Below are positions 18,386 to 27,610 of a stretch of DNA of 64,000 bases, in pieces. The position numbers and the translations under genes were made by a program. The notes beneath the pieces were generated by a model, which saw only the letters and a list, made by a program, of their open reading frames with translations, was not told the DNA's origin and made no database searches. This stretch comes from a bacterium (GTDB taxonomy: Bacteria; Planctomycetota; UBA1135; UBA2386): contig JAUILN010000023.1 of the NCBI GenBank assembly GCA_030432695.1, positions 46,065 through 110,064 on the forward strand. Reading direction: 5' to 3'. Every line of letters begins with the position of its first letter. Position 1 is the stretch's first letter.

Positions 18386-19711
18386 ATGCGCGCCCTGCCA
18401 GTCGCCTGCCTAGCGTCGCTCGTGCTCGGGTGCGCAGCCGGTCCCCCGGCGGAGCCCGAGGCGACCTCGGAAGTCTTCTATGAGCTGCTCGCCCGCTGCG
18501 CGGCGGAACCGGGGCAGCGACGCGCGGTGCTGCAGATCGTCGCCGACGACCTGCAGCCGGCCGGGAGGGAACTCGCTGTCGCCTATCGACGGGACCCCGA
18601 CGCAGCGGTGCGAAAGAGCTGCTATGTGTGGCTGCTGTCGTCCGGCGCCGCGCCCCGCGGAGACTGGCTCGCGGAGGGGCTCGCCGACCAGGACCCCGGC
18701 GTGCAGGCGCAGTGCCTGGTGCGGGCGGCCGGGATGCCGTCCTATCGCTGGTCGGCCGATGCGCGAATGGCGGTGCAGGGCATCCTCTGGGACTGCGCTC
18801 AGGGTCACGTATTCGACCTGGCTGCGCATGCCACCGTGAAGGCTCACGGCAGGCGCGAGGCGCGCAACGTGTTCGAGATCGTCGGGCGCCGCGGTGCCGG
18901 ATGGGCGCCCTTCGCGATGCGCGCGCTGGCGCTGTGGCCCGACGAGGACTTCCGAGCGCTGTTCTCGGAGCTGGCCGAGGGCGACGACGAAGACGTGGCA
19001 CTCCTGGCCCGGCGGGCCCTGCTGGAACTCGAGACCGGTCGTGTCCCGTCGTTGCAGTCGCTCGGCGAGTTGACCGTGCGCGAGTTCCACGCGCGGTGGC
19101 AGGCCGATCGCTCCGACGACGCTCCGCCGCAGGTCGTCGAGCGAGGCGCATTGCTGCGCGAGCTACGGACCAGCCGCGTAGTGGTCGTCGGCGAATTGCA
19201 TGCATCCATGCCGGCGCGCGCCGCCCAGATCGAACTCCTCGCCGAACTCCACGCGGTGCATGGGGATCGCCTCGTGTTGGTCTGCGAGCGGCCGGTGCTC
19301 GAATACCAGCAACCCCTGATCGCGGCAGCGGAGCAATACGCGATCGAGTGGCTGTGCCTCGAGGACTACCAGCAGGCCTTCGATCACGGTCCCGACCGGC
19401 GCGACCGCGCGGTGCGTGCTGCCCTGGTCGAGCTGGTGCGGCAGCGCCCGGACGCGGTGGTTCTCGTGTGCTATGGCGCGAACCACCTGCGCGGTTTCCG
19501 CGCGGCTCTTCGGGGGGCCGGTCTGGACTGCGCGGCGGTCTGGCTGACGCCCGACGACGGCATGCTCGCGACGGCGCTGCGGCTCACCGGCGGCGACCTG
19601 GCCGGCAAGGCCTTGCGCTATCCTGACGACGAATGGTATCTGCCGGTGGGTTCACTCGCGGAGCTGACCGGCAGCCAGGAACTCGACGAGGCGTTCAGCG
19701 GGCACCGCTGA
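18386..19711 (+). CDS. Lipoprotein with HEAT-like repeats and a ChaN/haem-uptake-like domain
   Basis: A 441-residue protein with a lipobox (ACLASLVLGC, Cys at 16). Residues about 25-220 are helical and repetitive (DDLQPAGRELAVAYRRDPDAAV, GDDEDVALLARRALLELETG), like HEAT repeats. Residues about 255-430 resemble the ChaN/Tiki-type haem-binding fold: VVVVGELHASMPARAAQIEL, then VLVCERPVLEYQQPL and late VVLVCYGANHLRGFRAAL. ChaN-like lipoproteins bind haem or hydrolyse peptides; the activity here is unknown. The gene overlaps the 3' end of the convergent radical SAM gene by 17 bases. Confidence 0.75.
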   Translation: MRALPVACLASLVLGCAAGPPAEPEATSEVFYELLARCAAEPGQRRAVLQIVADDLQPAGRELAVAYRRDPDAAVRKSCYVWLLSSGAAPRGDWLAEGLADQDPGVQAQCLVRAAGMPSYRWSADARMAVQGILWDCAQGHVFDLAAHATVKAHGRREARNVFEIVGRRGAGWAPFAMRALALWPDEDFRALFSELAEGDDEDVALLARRALLELETGRVPSLQSLGELTVREFHARWQADRSDDAPPQVVERGALLRELRTSRVVVVGELHASMPARAAQIELLAELHAVHGDRLVLVCERPVLEYQQPLIAAAEQYAIEWLCLEDYQQAFDHGPDRRDRAVRAALVELVRQRPDAVVLVCYGANHLRGFRAALRGAGLDCAAVWLTPDDGMLATALRLTGGDLAGKALRYPDDEWYLPVGSLAELTGSQELDEAFSGHR

Positions 19712-20837
19712 AGTCGTGGCCCGCGCCCGACAGCTCCGGGCTGGGATGGATGAAGTAGCAGCTCCGGCAGGGGCCGTAGGGGGCATCGGTGAACACGTGC
19801 CGGCGGTAGCGCTGGTACTCGTCGTCGTTCCAGACCGCGCGGAAGCCGCCCGGCTGCATCATCGAACCGAGGTGCGGGATGCCGGCGAGGCAGCAGGGCA
19901 CGACCTCGCCGTGCGGGGTGATGTAGGCACGGTTCCACAGGAACCAGCACTTCACCGAGGGCCTTCCGGTCGGCGCGGACCGGCGCGGCTCGGGAGCGCT
20001 GGTCGCTCCGGTGGCGAACGGCGGCGGCAGTTGGACGCACAGGCCGAGCGCATCGGCGGTCGCACGGGTCCGGGCCAGCCACTCGTTGGCCCGCGCCGGG
20101 TTGCGGCCGAGCTGTTCGCTGCGCATCGAGGCGTCGAACAGCACCAGGTGGTTGAAGACGATCTCGTCGCCGCCGAGTTCATGGACCAGCTCGACGAAGC
20201 GCGGCGCCTCCTCCAGGGTCCGCTCCATCAGCACGTAGTTGAAGTGCATCCGCGGGCGGCGCTGTGCCGGCATCGCCGCCCGGTATGCGGCGAAGGCGCG
20301 GACGTTGTCGAGGACCTCGTCGAAGTCGGCGCCGACACGGATCGAGTTGTAGGTGCTGCGCGTCGCGCCATCGATCGAGAAGGTGACCAGTTCGAGCACG
20401 TCGATCAGCTGCTCCCGAAACCGTGAGCGCCGCATCATCAGCGTGCCGTTGGTGACGATTTCGAGCCGCGTATGGGTGCGTTTCAGGTCGGCCAGCTTGT
20501 GCTCCATGCCGGGCGTCATCAGGGGCTCACCGGCGGCGCTGAACTGCACGGTGCGCACGAAGGGGTACAGCTCGTCGACGACCTTCTGGTAGACCTCTTC
20601 GGCCATGAACCACTTCGGCCAGTCCGGGTCGGTGGTGAGGTTGCACTGGATGCACTTCAGGTTGCAGACCGTGGTGCCGGTGACCCCGAGCCAGGTCGGC
20701 ATGCCGCGGACGACCGGAGCGCATACCGCTTCGTCCTCGGCCACCAGTGCCGCATTACAGGCCTTGAAATCCGGACTGCCGAACTCGAGTGCGCCCAGTT
20801 CGTCGGGCAACCAGGCTGGAGGCTTCGGTGCGTCCAT
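19695..20837 (-). CDS. Radical SAM protein with SPASM domain
   Basis: A 380-residue enzyme. The [4Fe-4S]/SAM cluster motif CX3CX2C is CNLKCIQC near residue 60, followed by VQFSAAGEPLMTPG (the GGEP-like element) and VTNGTLM. The C-terminal SPASM-type region has cysteines in VKCWFLWNRAYITPHGEVVPCC and GPCRSCYF that could bind auxiliary clusters. Substrates of such proteins include peptides and sugars. Here the gene is the last of three minus-strand genes after a GT2 and a B12-type radical SAM gene, which favours a sugar or glycolipid substrate. ATG 20837 begins the conserved part, 10 bases after the preceding stop. Confidence 0.88.
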   Translation of the reverse strand: MDAPKPPAWLPDELGALEFGSPDFKACNAALVAEDEAVCAPVVRGMPTWLGVTGTTVCNLKCIQCNLTTDPDWPKWFMAEEVYQKVVDELYPFVRTVQFSAAGEPLMTPGMEHKLADLKRTHTRLEIVTNGTLMMRRSRFREQLIDVLELVTFSIDGATRSTYNSIRVGADFDEVLDNVRAFAAYRAAMPAQRRPRMHFNYVLMERTLEEAPRFVELVHELGGDEIVFNHLVLFDASMRSEQLGRNPARANEWLARTRATADALGLCVQLPPPFATGATSAPEPRRSAPTGRPSVKCWFLWNRAYITPHGEVVPCCLAGIPHLGSMMQPGGFRAVWNDDEYQRYRRHVFTDAPYGPCRSCYFIHPSPELSGAGHDFSGAR

Positions 20838-20847
20838 GGAACGCGGT

Positions 20848-22521
20848 TCAGGCGATGGCCTGCGCAGTGGCACTCGCGGTTCGCCCACTCGGCTGCCTGG
20901 CGGCCTGCTTGCGGCGGTCGAGCCGCGCATTGCCGCGCCAACCGCTGAGGCCCTCGGCGACGGAGTCCGGCTTCAGGTAGTCGGCGGACAGGCGGTCGTC
21001 GAGCGCGCCGGACGCGCCGAGGAGACGCGCGGCGAGCCGGCCGCCGAACAGCCGCAGCAGTCGCACGGCGAGGGGGCGTAGCTGGTCGGGCCAGCGTCGC
21101 CGGCCACCCCAGTCGTGCGTAGCCAACATGTCGGGTGCAAAGGGCAGCCGGATCGACAAGGTGACGAGCGCGCGGGCGATGCGCGCGCGGAACGGCGCAT
21201 GCCGGGCCTCCTCGGCCAGCAGCATGTAGAGCGCTATGTAGCGCTGGTAGGCGTGGAAGTAGAACTTCAACCGCCAGGCCTGCCGGTCCTCGCTGCGCTC
21301 GTAGAGCCGTCGGCCGATCGCTGCCGCCTCGCGCCCCTTGTCGAGCAGTTCGCTGGTCTCGTGCGCCAACCAGACCTGGACCTGCACCATGTCGGGCGCA
21401 TAGCGGGCGAACCCCTTCAGCGATCGGACCAGTTCGCTCCGGTCCTCGCCGGGGGAGCCGATCAACGCGTAGCACTTCACGCGGAGCCCGTGGCGCTGGC
21501 ACAGGCGGATCGCTGCGACGATGCGTTCGTCTTCGAGGGGTTTGCCGAGGATCTTCTCGCGCATCCGGGGCGAGCCGCTCTCGACGCCCACCAGCACGTG
21601 TGAGCAGCCAGCCGCGGCGAGCTGCGCGATGAGGTCTTCGCGGATCTGGCCGATCACCAGGTTGCAGCCGAATTCCAGGCCGACCTCGTCACGGTAGCGG
21701 GCGAAGAACTCGCGGCGCCACGGCTCGGAGATCAGGAACATGTCGTCGTGGAAGTAGATGCCCCAGAGGTCGGGCATGCGGCGGCGGGCATCGTGGATCT
21801 CGGAGAAGATCCGGTCGACGGACTTGAAGCGCATATAGGTCGCCGGTCGCACGTCGTAGGCCTTGCGCAGCACCACGTGGGTGCAGAACTCGCAGGCCAT
21901 CGGGCAGCCGCGGGAGGCGAGGACGGTGAGGATTCCGTCGCGCTCGTTGGCGTGCTCGGCGATCGGCAGCAGGTCGCGCGCGGGCAGGGGGCGTTCGTCG
22001 AGGTCCTGGACCAGGGGGCGCAACGCGGGTCGATGGCGGGTCGCGCCGTCCTGCGACCAGACGTTCGGCAGGCCGTGGGGCGAGCGGCCCGAGGCGAGGG
22101 CATCACAGAGATCGGGCAGGGCCGCGTCGAGTTCGCCGCGCACCACCAGGTCGACGCCGGGATGGTCGAGCAATGCGTCGGCATTGAGGGTCGCCCACAG
22201 GCCGGCGAAGGCGGTGCGGAGACCGGTGCCGGGACCGAGATCGGTCACGCCGAGGAAGGTGTCGGGGATGTCGTGCGCGTAGGCGGAGAAGTGCACCGAG
22301 GTGAGGAAGCAGAGCAGCGGTGGCGTGCCTGGTTCCTGGCGCTGTGCGTCGACCCAGCTCTTCAGATCGGCCGTGGTCTCACCAGGGCGGACCAGGCGCA
22401 ACGCGGCGTCGTGCCCCCGGAGCCGTAGCTCGGCGACCGCGGCCGCGACACCCTCGTCGTAGAACCAAAGGTCGCCGTCGCGGCACATGTTGGTCGAGAC
22501 GTAGAGGAACAGGACGCGCAT
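20848..22521 (-). CDS. B12-binding-type radical SAM protein
   Basis: A 557-residue protein. Residues 1-170 look like a cobalamin-binding-type Rossmann domain (MRVLFLYVSTNMCR, ADALLDHPGVDLVVRGELDA), although a clear DxHxxG is not visible. The radical SAM core has CPMACEFC, preceded by ILTVLASRG, and later GCSHVLVGVESGSPRMREKI and YALIGSPGEDRSELV. The C-terminal 180 residues are Arg/Leu-rich and helical. Class-B methylases of this type methylate unactivated carbons, but the product is unknown. ATG 22521 shares its A with the stop of the upstream GT2 gene (TGATG), so the two are coupled. Confidence 0.87.
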   Translation of the reverse strand: MRVLFLYVSTNMCRDGDLWFYDEGVAAAVAELRLRGHDAALRLVRPGETTADLKSWVDAQRQEPGTPPLLCFLTSVHFSAYAHDIPDTFLGVTDLGPGTGLRTAFAGLWATLNADALLDHPGVDLVVRGELDAALPDLCDALASGRSPHGLPNVWSQDGATRHRPALRPLVQDLDERPLPARDLLPIAEHANERDGILTVLASRGCPMACEFCTHVVLRKAYDVRPATYMRFKSVDRIFSEIHDARRRMPDLWGIYFHDDMFLISEPWRREFFARYRDEVGLEFGCNLVIGQIREDLIAQLAAAGCSHVLVGVESGSPRMREKILGKPLEDERIVAAIRLCQRHGLRVKCYALIGSPGEDRSELVRSLKGFARYAPDMVQVQVWLAHETSELLDKGREAAAIGRRLYERSEDRQAWRLKFYFHAYQRYIALYMLLAEEARHAPFRARIARALVTLSIRLPFAPDMLATHDWGGRRRWPDQLRPLAVRLLRLFGGRLAARLLGASGALDDRLSADYLKPDSVAEGLSGWRGNARLDRRKQAARQPSGRTASATAQAIA

Positions 22522-23669
22522 CAGCAGGCCTCCTCGACGATCGGGAGAGCGGTGGGTGCGGGACGGGGGAATCGGAACACGCGGTCGGTCTGCCAACGGT
22601 CGCCACGGCAGGCGGCGGTGCGCGCGTAGTAGGTGGCGGCCGGCAACTCGGCGAGCAGGTTGGTCGGCGCCGGGACCGCGATCGCCGAGTCGAGGAAGCG
22701 GGTCAGGCAGTTGTCGAACAACGGCGAGCGGGCGAACTCGATCGCCCAGGCGTCGCAATGGGGTGGAGGTTCGAAGTGCTCCGGTAGTCCGACCTTCGCG
22801 GTCGCGAATGGATCGTGGCGCATGGGCAACAGACGTGCCGTCGCGCGATGGACCAGGGACTCCGTCCCGCGCGCGAGTCGACCGTGGTGGGTGACCTTGA
22901 ACAACGACCGACCGGCGTCGCGTGCGATGTTCACGCGCTCCGGGATGCAGCGCGCGCTGCGTTCCATGTAGTGGACGATCCCGACGTCCGGGTGGATCTC
23001 GACGCGTGCGCCCCGCCGGTTGGCCCGCACGCACAGCTCGACGTCCTCACCGTACATCCAATAGCGCTCGTCGAAGCCGCCGAGCCGCTGGTAGAGCGCG
23101 CGCGAGGTACCGAGGCAGCCGCCCGATAGCGCCCGTACCCGCACCGCACCCGTGCGGCGGCGCAGCCGGTCGCGCGCCGACAGCAGGCGGTCCGGGCGAG
23201 CCGGATCCCAGCCGCGGACGAACCAGAGGTCGTGGACCTCGTCGAACAGTCGTACGCCGCGCAGCGGTGCATGGGCCAGCTCGCAGGCGTCGTCGGCGTA
23301 GTGACGCGGGCCCAGCAGGCCGCACTCCCCTCGCGCCTCGACCCGCGCCACGAACTCCGCAAACTGGCCGCGCGGCCAACTGGTGTCGGGATTCACGAAC
23401 ACCACGTACGGCGCCGAGCCATGCTGCACCGCCAGGTTGCAGGCGCGCGCGAAGCCGAGGTTCTGGTCGGCGCGAAGCAGGGTCGCGTCGCCCGGCAGCA
23501 CGGTACGCAGCGCTTCGTGGGCCGCGTCGTCGACCGAGTTGTCGACCACCGTGAGCTCGACCCGGTCCCAGGCCTCGGCGTCTTCCCGCGCCGAAGCGAG
23601 GCTTCGGCCCAGCCACGCGGCGGCGTGGAAGTCGACCATCACCAGCTGGATCCTCGCGTTCCTCCGCAC
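22521..23669 (-). CDS. GT2-family glycosyltransferase
   Basis: A 382-residue inverting glycosyltransferase-like protein. It has the GT-A fold signatures VELTVVDNSVDDAAHEAL, ADQNLGFARACNLAVQ, VVFVNPDTSW (DxD-like site) and ALSGGCLGTSRALYQRLGGF with FDERYWMYGEDVELC, typical of rhamnosyltransferase-type GT2 enzymes. The GTG at 23669 is taken as start because the first beta strand (RIQLVMVDFHA) lies before the internal ATG at 23639. It is the first gene of a three-gene minus-strand unit and is divergent from the C5-epimerase-like gene. Confidence 0.87.
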   Translation of the reverse strand: MRRNARIQLVMVDFHAAAWLGRSLASAREDAEAWDRVELTVVDNSVDDAAHEALRTVLPGDATLLRADQNLGFARACNLAVQHGSAPYVVFVNPDTSWPRGQFAEFVARVEARGECGLLGPRHYADDACELAHAPLRGVRLFDEVHDLWFVRGWDPARPDRLLSARDRLRRRTGAVRVRALSGGCLGTSRALYQRLGGFDERYWMYGEDVELCVRANRRGARVEIHPDVGIVHYMERSARCIPERVNIARDAGRSLFKVTHHGRLARGTESLVHRATARLLPMRHDPFATAKVGLPEHFEPPPHCDAWAIEFARSPLFDNCLTRFLDSAIAVPAPTNLLAELPAATYYARTAACRGDRWQTDRVFRFPRPAPTALPIVEEAC

Positions 23670-23798
23670 CTCACGAATCTACCGGCCCGGTCGGAGTCTT
23701 GGAATCGGCTCGGTGCCGCTTCGCCCACGACGGGATCCCGATGGTCTGTCCGCGAACCGACGCGGTCAGGCGGCTGCTCGGCGCCTACAGTCTCGTCG

Positions 23799-24860
23799 AT
23801 GTCGATGCGCGTGTTCCCGGTCGTCCAGACGCTGTTGATCCTCGTGCTGCTCGTGGTCTGCGCGATCCAACTGGGGATCGCCAATACCAGCCGAAAGCGG
23901 ATCAAGCAGCTCACCGCTCAGCAGCAGTGGTTGCTGCAGCGCGTCGAGGAGGTGGAGGGTTGGTTGTCCACCCCGGAGATGGAGGGCGTCGAGGCGGTGG
24001 ATATCGACGGCCAATGGGTGAAGACCATGGCCTACGCACTTGTCGACGACCCCGATATCGAGCGCTTCTCCACGGTGCATTTCGCCCGGACGACCGAACC
24101 GCCGCATCCGGAGTACAGCGTCTTCGATCCACTCGAGGGTCCGGTGCCGTTCCATCCCTACCAATGGAGCCGCAACCTGCTGGCCGCCGTGCAGCGCGGC
24201 CAATCCGTCGATGCCCTGCTGGCGGAGGTCGATGCGCATACCGTCCGGTACCGCGGCGCCGACTTCTTCGAGCATCCGTTCCGCTTCACCCTGCCGCTGA
24301 TCCCTGTCGAGGGTGAGCCCAGCTACGCGTTGGAGGCACCCTGGTTCAGCGGCCTCGCGCAGGGCTACGTGCTCGGCGCGTTGGTCGAACTCGCGCGCAG
24401 CACCGGCGAGCCGGCGCACCGCGAGCGCGCGGCCCGTGCCTTCGAGAGCTTCCTGTGCCTGCGAGGCGAACCAGGCCAAGCGGAGCCCTGGGTGTCGTTC
24501 GTCGACGAGTACGACTACCTGTGGTTCGAGGAGTACGCGCAGGCTCGCGATCCCCAGCCGCGCGTGATCAATGGCCATATCGGCGCGCTCGAAGGCCTCC
24601 ATGCCTACCACCGCTTCACCGGCGACGAGCGCGCGGCCACCTTGCTCCGCTGCGGCGCCACCACGATCCATCGCTACGCCGGCGACTTCCGGCGGCCGGG
24701 TGAGACGCTGCGCTATTGCCTCGGGTTGCCGGATGGGCACGACTACGGGCCGGTCCGGGCGATCCTCCAGCAGGAGTGGCTGCATGCCCTGACGGGTGAA
24801 GAGTTCTTCGGGCGGATGGCCCGGCTGTTCCGGGTGGATATGCGGTTGCGGGATGGGTGA
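23799..24860 (+). CDS. Membrane-anchored D-glucuronyl C5-epimerase-like protein
   Basis: A 353-residue protein with one N-terminal membrane segment (about 6-27, FPVVQTLLILVLLVVCAIQL), a short coiled coil (NTSRKRIKQLTAQQQWLLQR) and a catalytic-type domain. The last 170 residues match the C-terminal domain of heparosan glucuronyl C5-epimerases: APWFSGLAQGYVLGALVELA, FVDEYDYLWFEEYA and VINGHIGALEGLHAYHRFTG. Those enzymes invert uronic acids in heparan-like chains. In bacteria the substrate is usually unknown. Its position opposite a GT2/radical SAM unit suggests modification of a surface polysaccharide. The following gene begins over its stop codon. Confidence 0.83.
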   Translation: MSMRVFPVVQTLLILVLLVVCAIQLGIANTSRKRIKQLTAQQQWLLQRVEEVEGWLSTPEMEGVEAVDIDGQWVKTMAYALVDDPDIERFSTVHFARTTEPPHPEYSVFDPLEGPVPFHPYQWSRNLLAAVQRGQSVDALLAEVDAHTVRYRGADFFEHPFRFTLPLIPVEGEPSYALEAPWFSGLAQGYVLGALVELARSTGEPAHRERAARAFESFLCLRGEPGQAEPWVSFVDEYDYLWFEEYAQARDPQPRVINGHIGALEGLHAYHRFTGDERAATLLRCGATTIHRYAGDFRRPGETLRYCLGLPDGHDYGPVRAILQQEWLHALTGEEFFGRMARLFRVDMRLRDG

Positions 24861-24862
24861 CG

Positions 24863-27355
24863 ATGGGGGTGCGGCGCTGGCGTGCCGCGCGATCCATGCG
24901 ACGACTTGCGAATGCACTCGGGCTCATGTCGCGGCCCTCCGCCGACGAACGGTCTCGGGGGACGGAGACCGGTGATCTCCTGCGTAGCTGTCTGGCCCAG
25001 TGGCTTCTCTGCTGTTCTTGCCTCGCGCCCGCCCTCGGGCAGGAGCGGCTGCCAGAGCCCGTGCTGACGGCGCCGCAACGGGCCTGGCTCACCGAGCGGC
25101 TCGGAATCCCGCTCGACCAACACCTCCTCACCGGAGAAGGAGACGGCTTCTCTACCGACGCCTCGGCATGGTTCTGGGACCACGGTGAGGCCCGACCCGA
25201 GGACGTCCGCTTCGGTTGCCTGCTGCGCCGTGCCCGGCTCGAGGCCCTGCGCAGTGACGACCCGGCCCTCCGGATCGCCGTCGCCCGGGACCTGGTCGAG
25301 ACTCCGTTGCTGCACCGCGACGTGCGGCTGGTCACCCGGATCCTGTTGCCCGAGACCGTGCGGGTCGGCAGCGGCATCGAGGCGGACGGGCTCAACAGCT
25401 GCATGGACGGCGACACGCTGGCCGAGGCGATCGGCCTGCTGCCGCAGACCACCCGGCCGATGGAGTTCCTTTCGATGCTCCACCGGAGCCTCACCACGCG
25501 GCACGTGCCGCTGATGCAGGAGGCGTCGAGGGACCCGCGCGTGGTGATCGAGGACGACGGGCCGGAGTGGACGGCGCCGCTGCTGTGTGCCATGCCGCTG
25601 GCGTACGCGGATGCTCCCTGGCGGCGGAGTGCCGCGCGGTTCCTGCTCGACGAGGGGCGGCTTCGGCCCACGGTCGTCGCAAGGAGCGTGGAGCCGAGAT
25701 CCGTTGGGGGTGGACTGTCGGTCGGGTTGGTCGCGACCCTGACGGACTCGGGCGTGCTCGGTTCGTTGGGTGACTGGGGTCAGTTCGAGGGTCTGGCCTG
25801 CTGGCTGCTGCAGGAGCGGGCGGGCGCACTCGACGTCGATGTCGCGCGGGTCCTGCTGGCAGCGGACCGTGAGGGGGCGGCCGAGCCCAAGGCTCGTCGT
25901 CTCGCCATGCGGATCCTCGCGGATGCCGGGCACCGGCCCTTGCTCGCGGCGCACACCGAGGATCCCGATCCGGTCGCGCGGACCCTCGCACAGTTGGGGC
26001 TGGCGAAGTCGGGAGACGCTGCGGCGCTCGCTCGGTTGCAGGAGCTCGGGCCGTCGTGGGCTCTGGCCGAAGCCGATCCGCGGTCGTGGGCCGAGCGCAC
26101 GGTCGGTCGTGCGGCTGGCGACGAGGCCCTTCTGGTTCCGACGGTCGAGGACTCCTTCGACCAGATGCTCCGACTGCCGTTCGCGCGATTGGGCGCCGAA
26201 CTCGCCGGCCAGGCCGTGGCACAGTGTCTCCCTGCCGCGCGCCTCCTCGAACTCGCGGAATCGTTCCCGGAGGCGCGGACGGGAGCATTGGCCGATACCG
26301 CGTTCGAACGGCTGGAGGAGATGGAGCCGGAGTGGGCCGCGTTCGCGTTACAGGGCTCCGAAGATTGGTTCTCGGCTCCCGATCTCGACCTGCTCGAGCT
26401 CCGCGACAGGCCCCGACTGGTGCGGCTGTTACGCCGCTGGGCGCAGGTGGGTTGCGATCAGCTCCGGCAGCTTGCGTGCCGTCGCCTCCTCGAACTCGGC
26501 GATCCGGGTTCGGCGGCGATGCTGGTCGGGTTCGTTCGCGAGCGTGCCGGCGACGTCGATCTGTACTCGCGCTCGAACGGTGTCACACCCTGGGACCGCT
26601 CACCGTGGATGCTGCTGACCCGCAGCGAGGCACCCGCGGTGCGGGAGTTCCTCGGCGAGTTGGCGCGTGCCGATCTGCGCGGCGACGACTCTCCCGCACC
26701 GTCGGTCTGGCCCGCGATCGCGCGGCTCGGCGGACTGAGCGAGCGCGATGCTTCGCTCTGGTTGTCGGAGTTCTCTCCGCACGACGATTGGGACGGACGG
26801 CAGCTGCCGGAGTCGTGCTTCGACCTGCTGCTGCAGTTCCGCGCCGTCGACGCCTTCGTCGAGTGGCTCGAGACGATGCCGGACTCGCGGGGCTTCACCG
26901 AGCCCTTCGGGTCCGGTCGGCTCGAGGTTCCCCCGCTGCGCCTGCGTGACCCGCGGATCCTGGAGGTCGCGCGGGCTCGCTACGACCGCGGGCAGGGGGT
27001 GAGCGCCTTCGTGCTCGCGAGCCTCGATCCCGATCGCTGGGCGCGGGAGGTGGACAGCGCGCTGCATGCAGGGTGGTACGGCTACTTCAACGGGATCAAC
27101 GAGAACCCGACCAACGACCTCGACCTGTTCCTGGGCGTGGAGCGGCTCGATGGGTTGCTGGATCTCACCGAGAGCAACTACTGCTTGTTCGCGGTGGTGA
27201 ATGGACTGGTCGATGAGCTCGTCGATCCCGTGCTCGGGGTTCGGGGAGGGAGTGAGAGTCGGGATCTGCCGCTGCGTCGGGCGCGGCTGCGTGCGCTGCT
27301 GCCGCGGTTGCGCTGGAGTTCGCTGGTGGAGCGGTTGGTGGTGATGCCGGGGTGA
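24863..27355 (+). CDS. Large secreted helical-repeat protein of unknown function
   Basis: A protein of about 830 residues that I do not recognise. A hydrophobic stretch LLRSCLAQWLLCCSCLAPAL near residue 42 looks like a signal peptide; it fits better with a start at ATG 24926 than at GTG 24857 or ATG 24863. The remainder is Leu/Ala/Arg/Glu-rich with many short helical units (DVARVLLAADREGAAEPKAR, DPDPVARTLAQLGLAKSGDA), suggesting degenerate HEAT-type repeats. It starts over the stop codon of the C5-epimerase-like gene and so probably shares its transcript. It is followed by a palindromic repeat cluster. Confidence 0.7.
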   Translation: MGVRRWRAARSMRRLANALGLMSRPSADERSRGTETGDLLRSCLAQWLLCCSCLAPALGQERLPEPVLTAPQRAWLTERLGIPLDQHLLTGEGDGFSTDASAWFWDHGEARPEDVRFGCLLRRARLEALRSDDPALRIAVARDLVETPLLHRDVRLVTRILLPETVRVGSGIEADGLNSCMDGDTLAEAIGLLPQTTRPMEFLSMLHRSLTTRHVPLMQEASRDPRVVIEDDGPEWTAPLLCAMPLAYADAPWRRSAARFLLDEGRLRPTVVARSVEPRSVGGGLSVGLVATLTDSGVLGSLGDWGQFEGLACWLLQERAGALDVDVARVLLAADREGAAEPKARRLAMRILADAGHRPLLAAHTEDPDPVARTLAQLGLAKSGDAAALARLQELGPSWALAEADPRSWAERTVGRAAGDEALLVPTVEDSFDQMLRLPFARLGAELAGQAVAQCLPAARLLELAESFPEARTGALADTAFERLEEMEPEWAAFALQGSEDWFSAPDLDLLELRDRPRLVRLLRRWAQVGCDQLRQLACRRLLELGDPGSAAMLVGFVRERAGDVDLYSRSNGVTPWDRSPWMLLTRSEAPAVREFLGELARADLRGDDSPAPSVWPAIARLGGLSERDASLWLSEFSPHDDWDGRQLPESCFDLLLQFRAVDAFVEWLETMPDSRGFTEPFGSGRLEVPPLRLRDPRILEVARARYDRGQGVSAFVLASLDPDRWAREVDSALHAGWYGYFNGINENPTNDLDLFLGVERLDGLLDLTESNYCLFAVVNGLVDELVDPVLGVRGGSESRDLPLRRARLRALLPRLRWSSLVERLVVMPG

Positions 27356-27375
27356 GGGGCTTCGCGCTGGCGCTG

Positions 27376-27605
27376 GCTGTCCGCCTTGGTGCCAGGCACT
27401 GGGGCCGGACAGGTTCGGGGACGCAGTGCTGGGTGCCCGGCCTGTCGCAGTCTGTGCCAGGCACTGCAGCCAACACAACGGCAAGGCCGACAACGGCGGA
27501 TGGGGGCAGCCGGCCGTTGTGTCAGCCGCAGTGCCAGGCACCTACAGCGACAGGTGCGTGTCGCTGTCCGCCTTGGTGCCAGGCACCTGGGCGGACACGT
27601 TCGGG
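27376..27605. repeat. Mosaic of four GTGCCAGGCAC-centred palindromic repeats
   Basis: GTGCCAGGCAC occurs at 27389-27399, 27454-27464, 27531-27541 and 27576-27586. The outer copies lie in a direct repeat of about 45 bp (27376-27420 and 27563-27605, both starting GCTGTCCGCCTTG and ending near GTTCGGG). The inner two form an inverted pair whose flanks (CAACACAACGGC after copy 2, GCCGTTGTGTC before copy 3) are reverse complements. Copy 4 sits in an almost perfect 33-bp hairpin. This fills the space between two convergent genes. The organisation resembles REP/BIME elements. Confidence 0.85.
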
Positions 27606-27610
27606 CTCGC

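Noticed and set aside
14881..18483. A 1200-codon plus-strand frame opposite mnmC and the M14 peptidase
   Set aside because: It is an antisense shadow with Val/Gly/Arg/Gln-rich composition and no domain, while the minus strand has clear enzymes.
19695..20837. The SPASM radical SAM protein as sulfatase maturase (anSME) for the sulfatase at 31617
   Set aside because: It has a similar general architecture, but it is coupled to glycan genes 11 kb away and lacks a recognisable anSME signature; the context favours a glycan role.
27376..27605. A CRISPR array
   Set aside because: The repeats are palindromic, of mixed orientation and irregularly spaced, with no uniform spacers and no cas genes.
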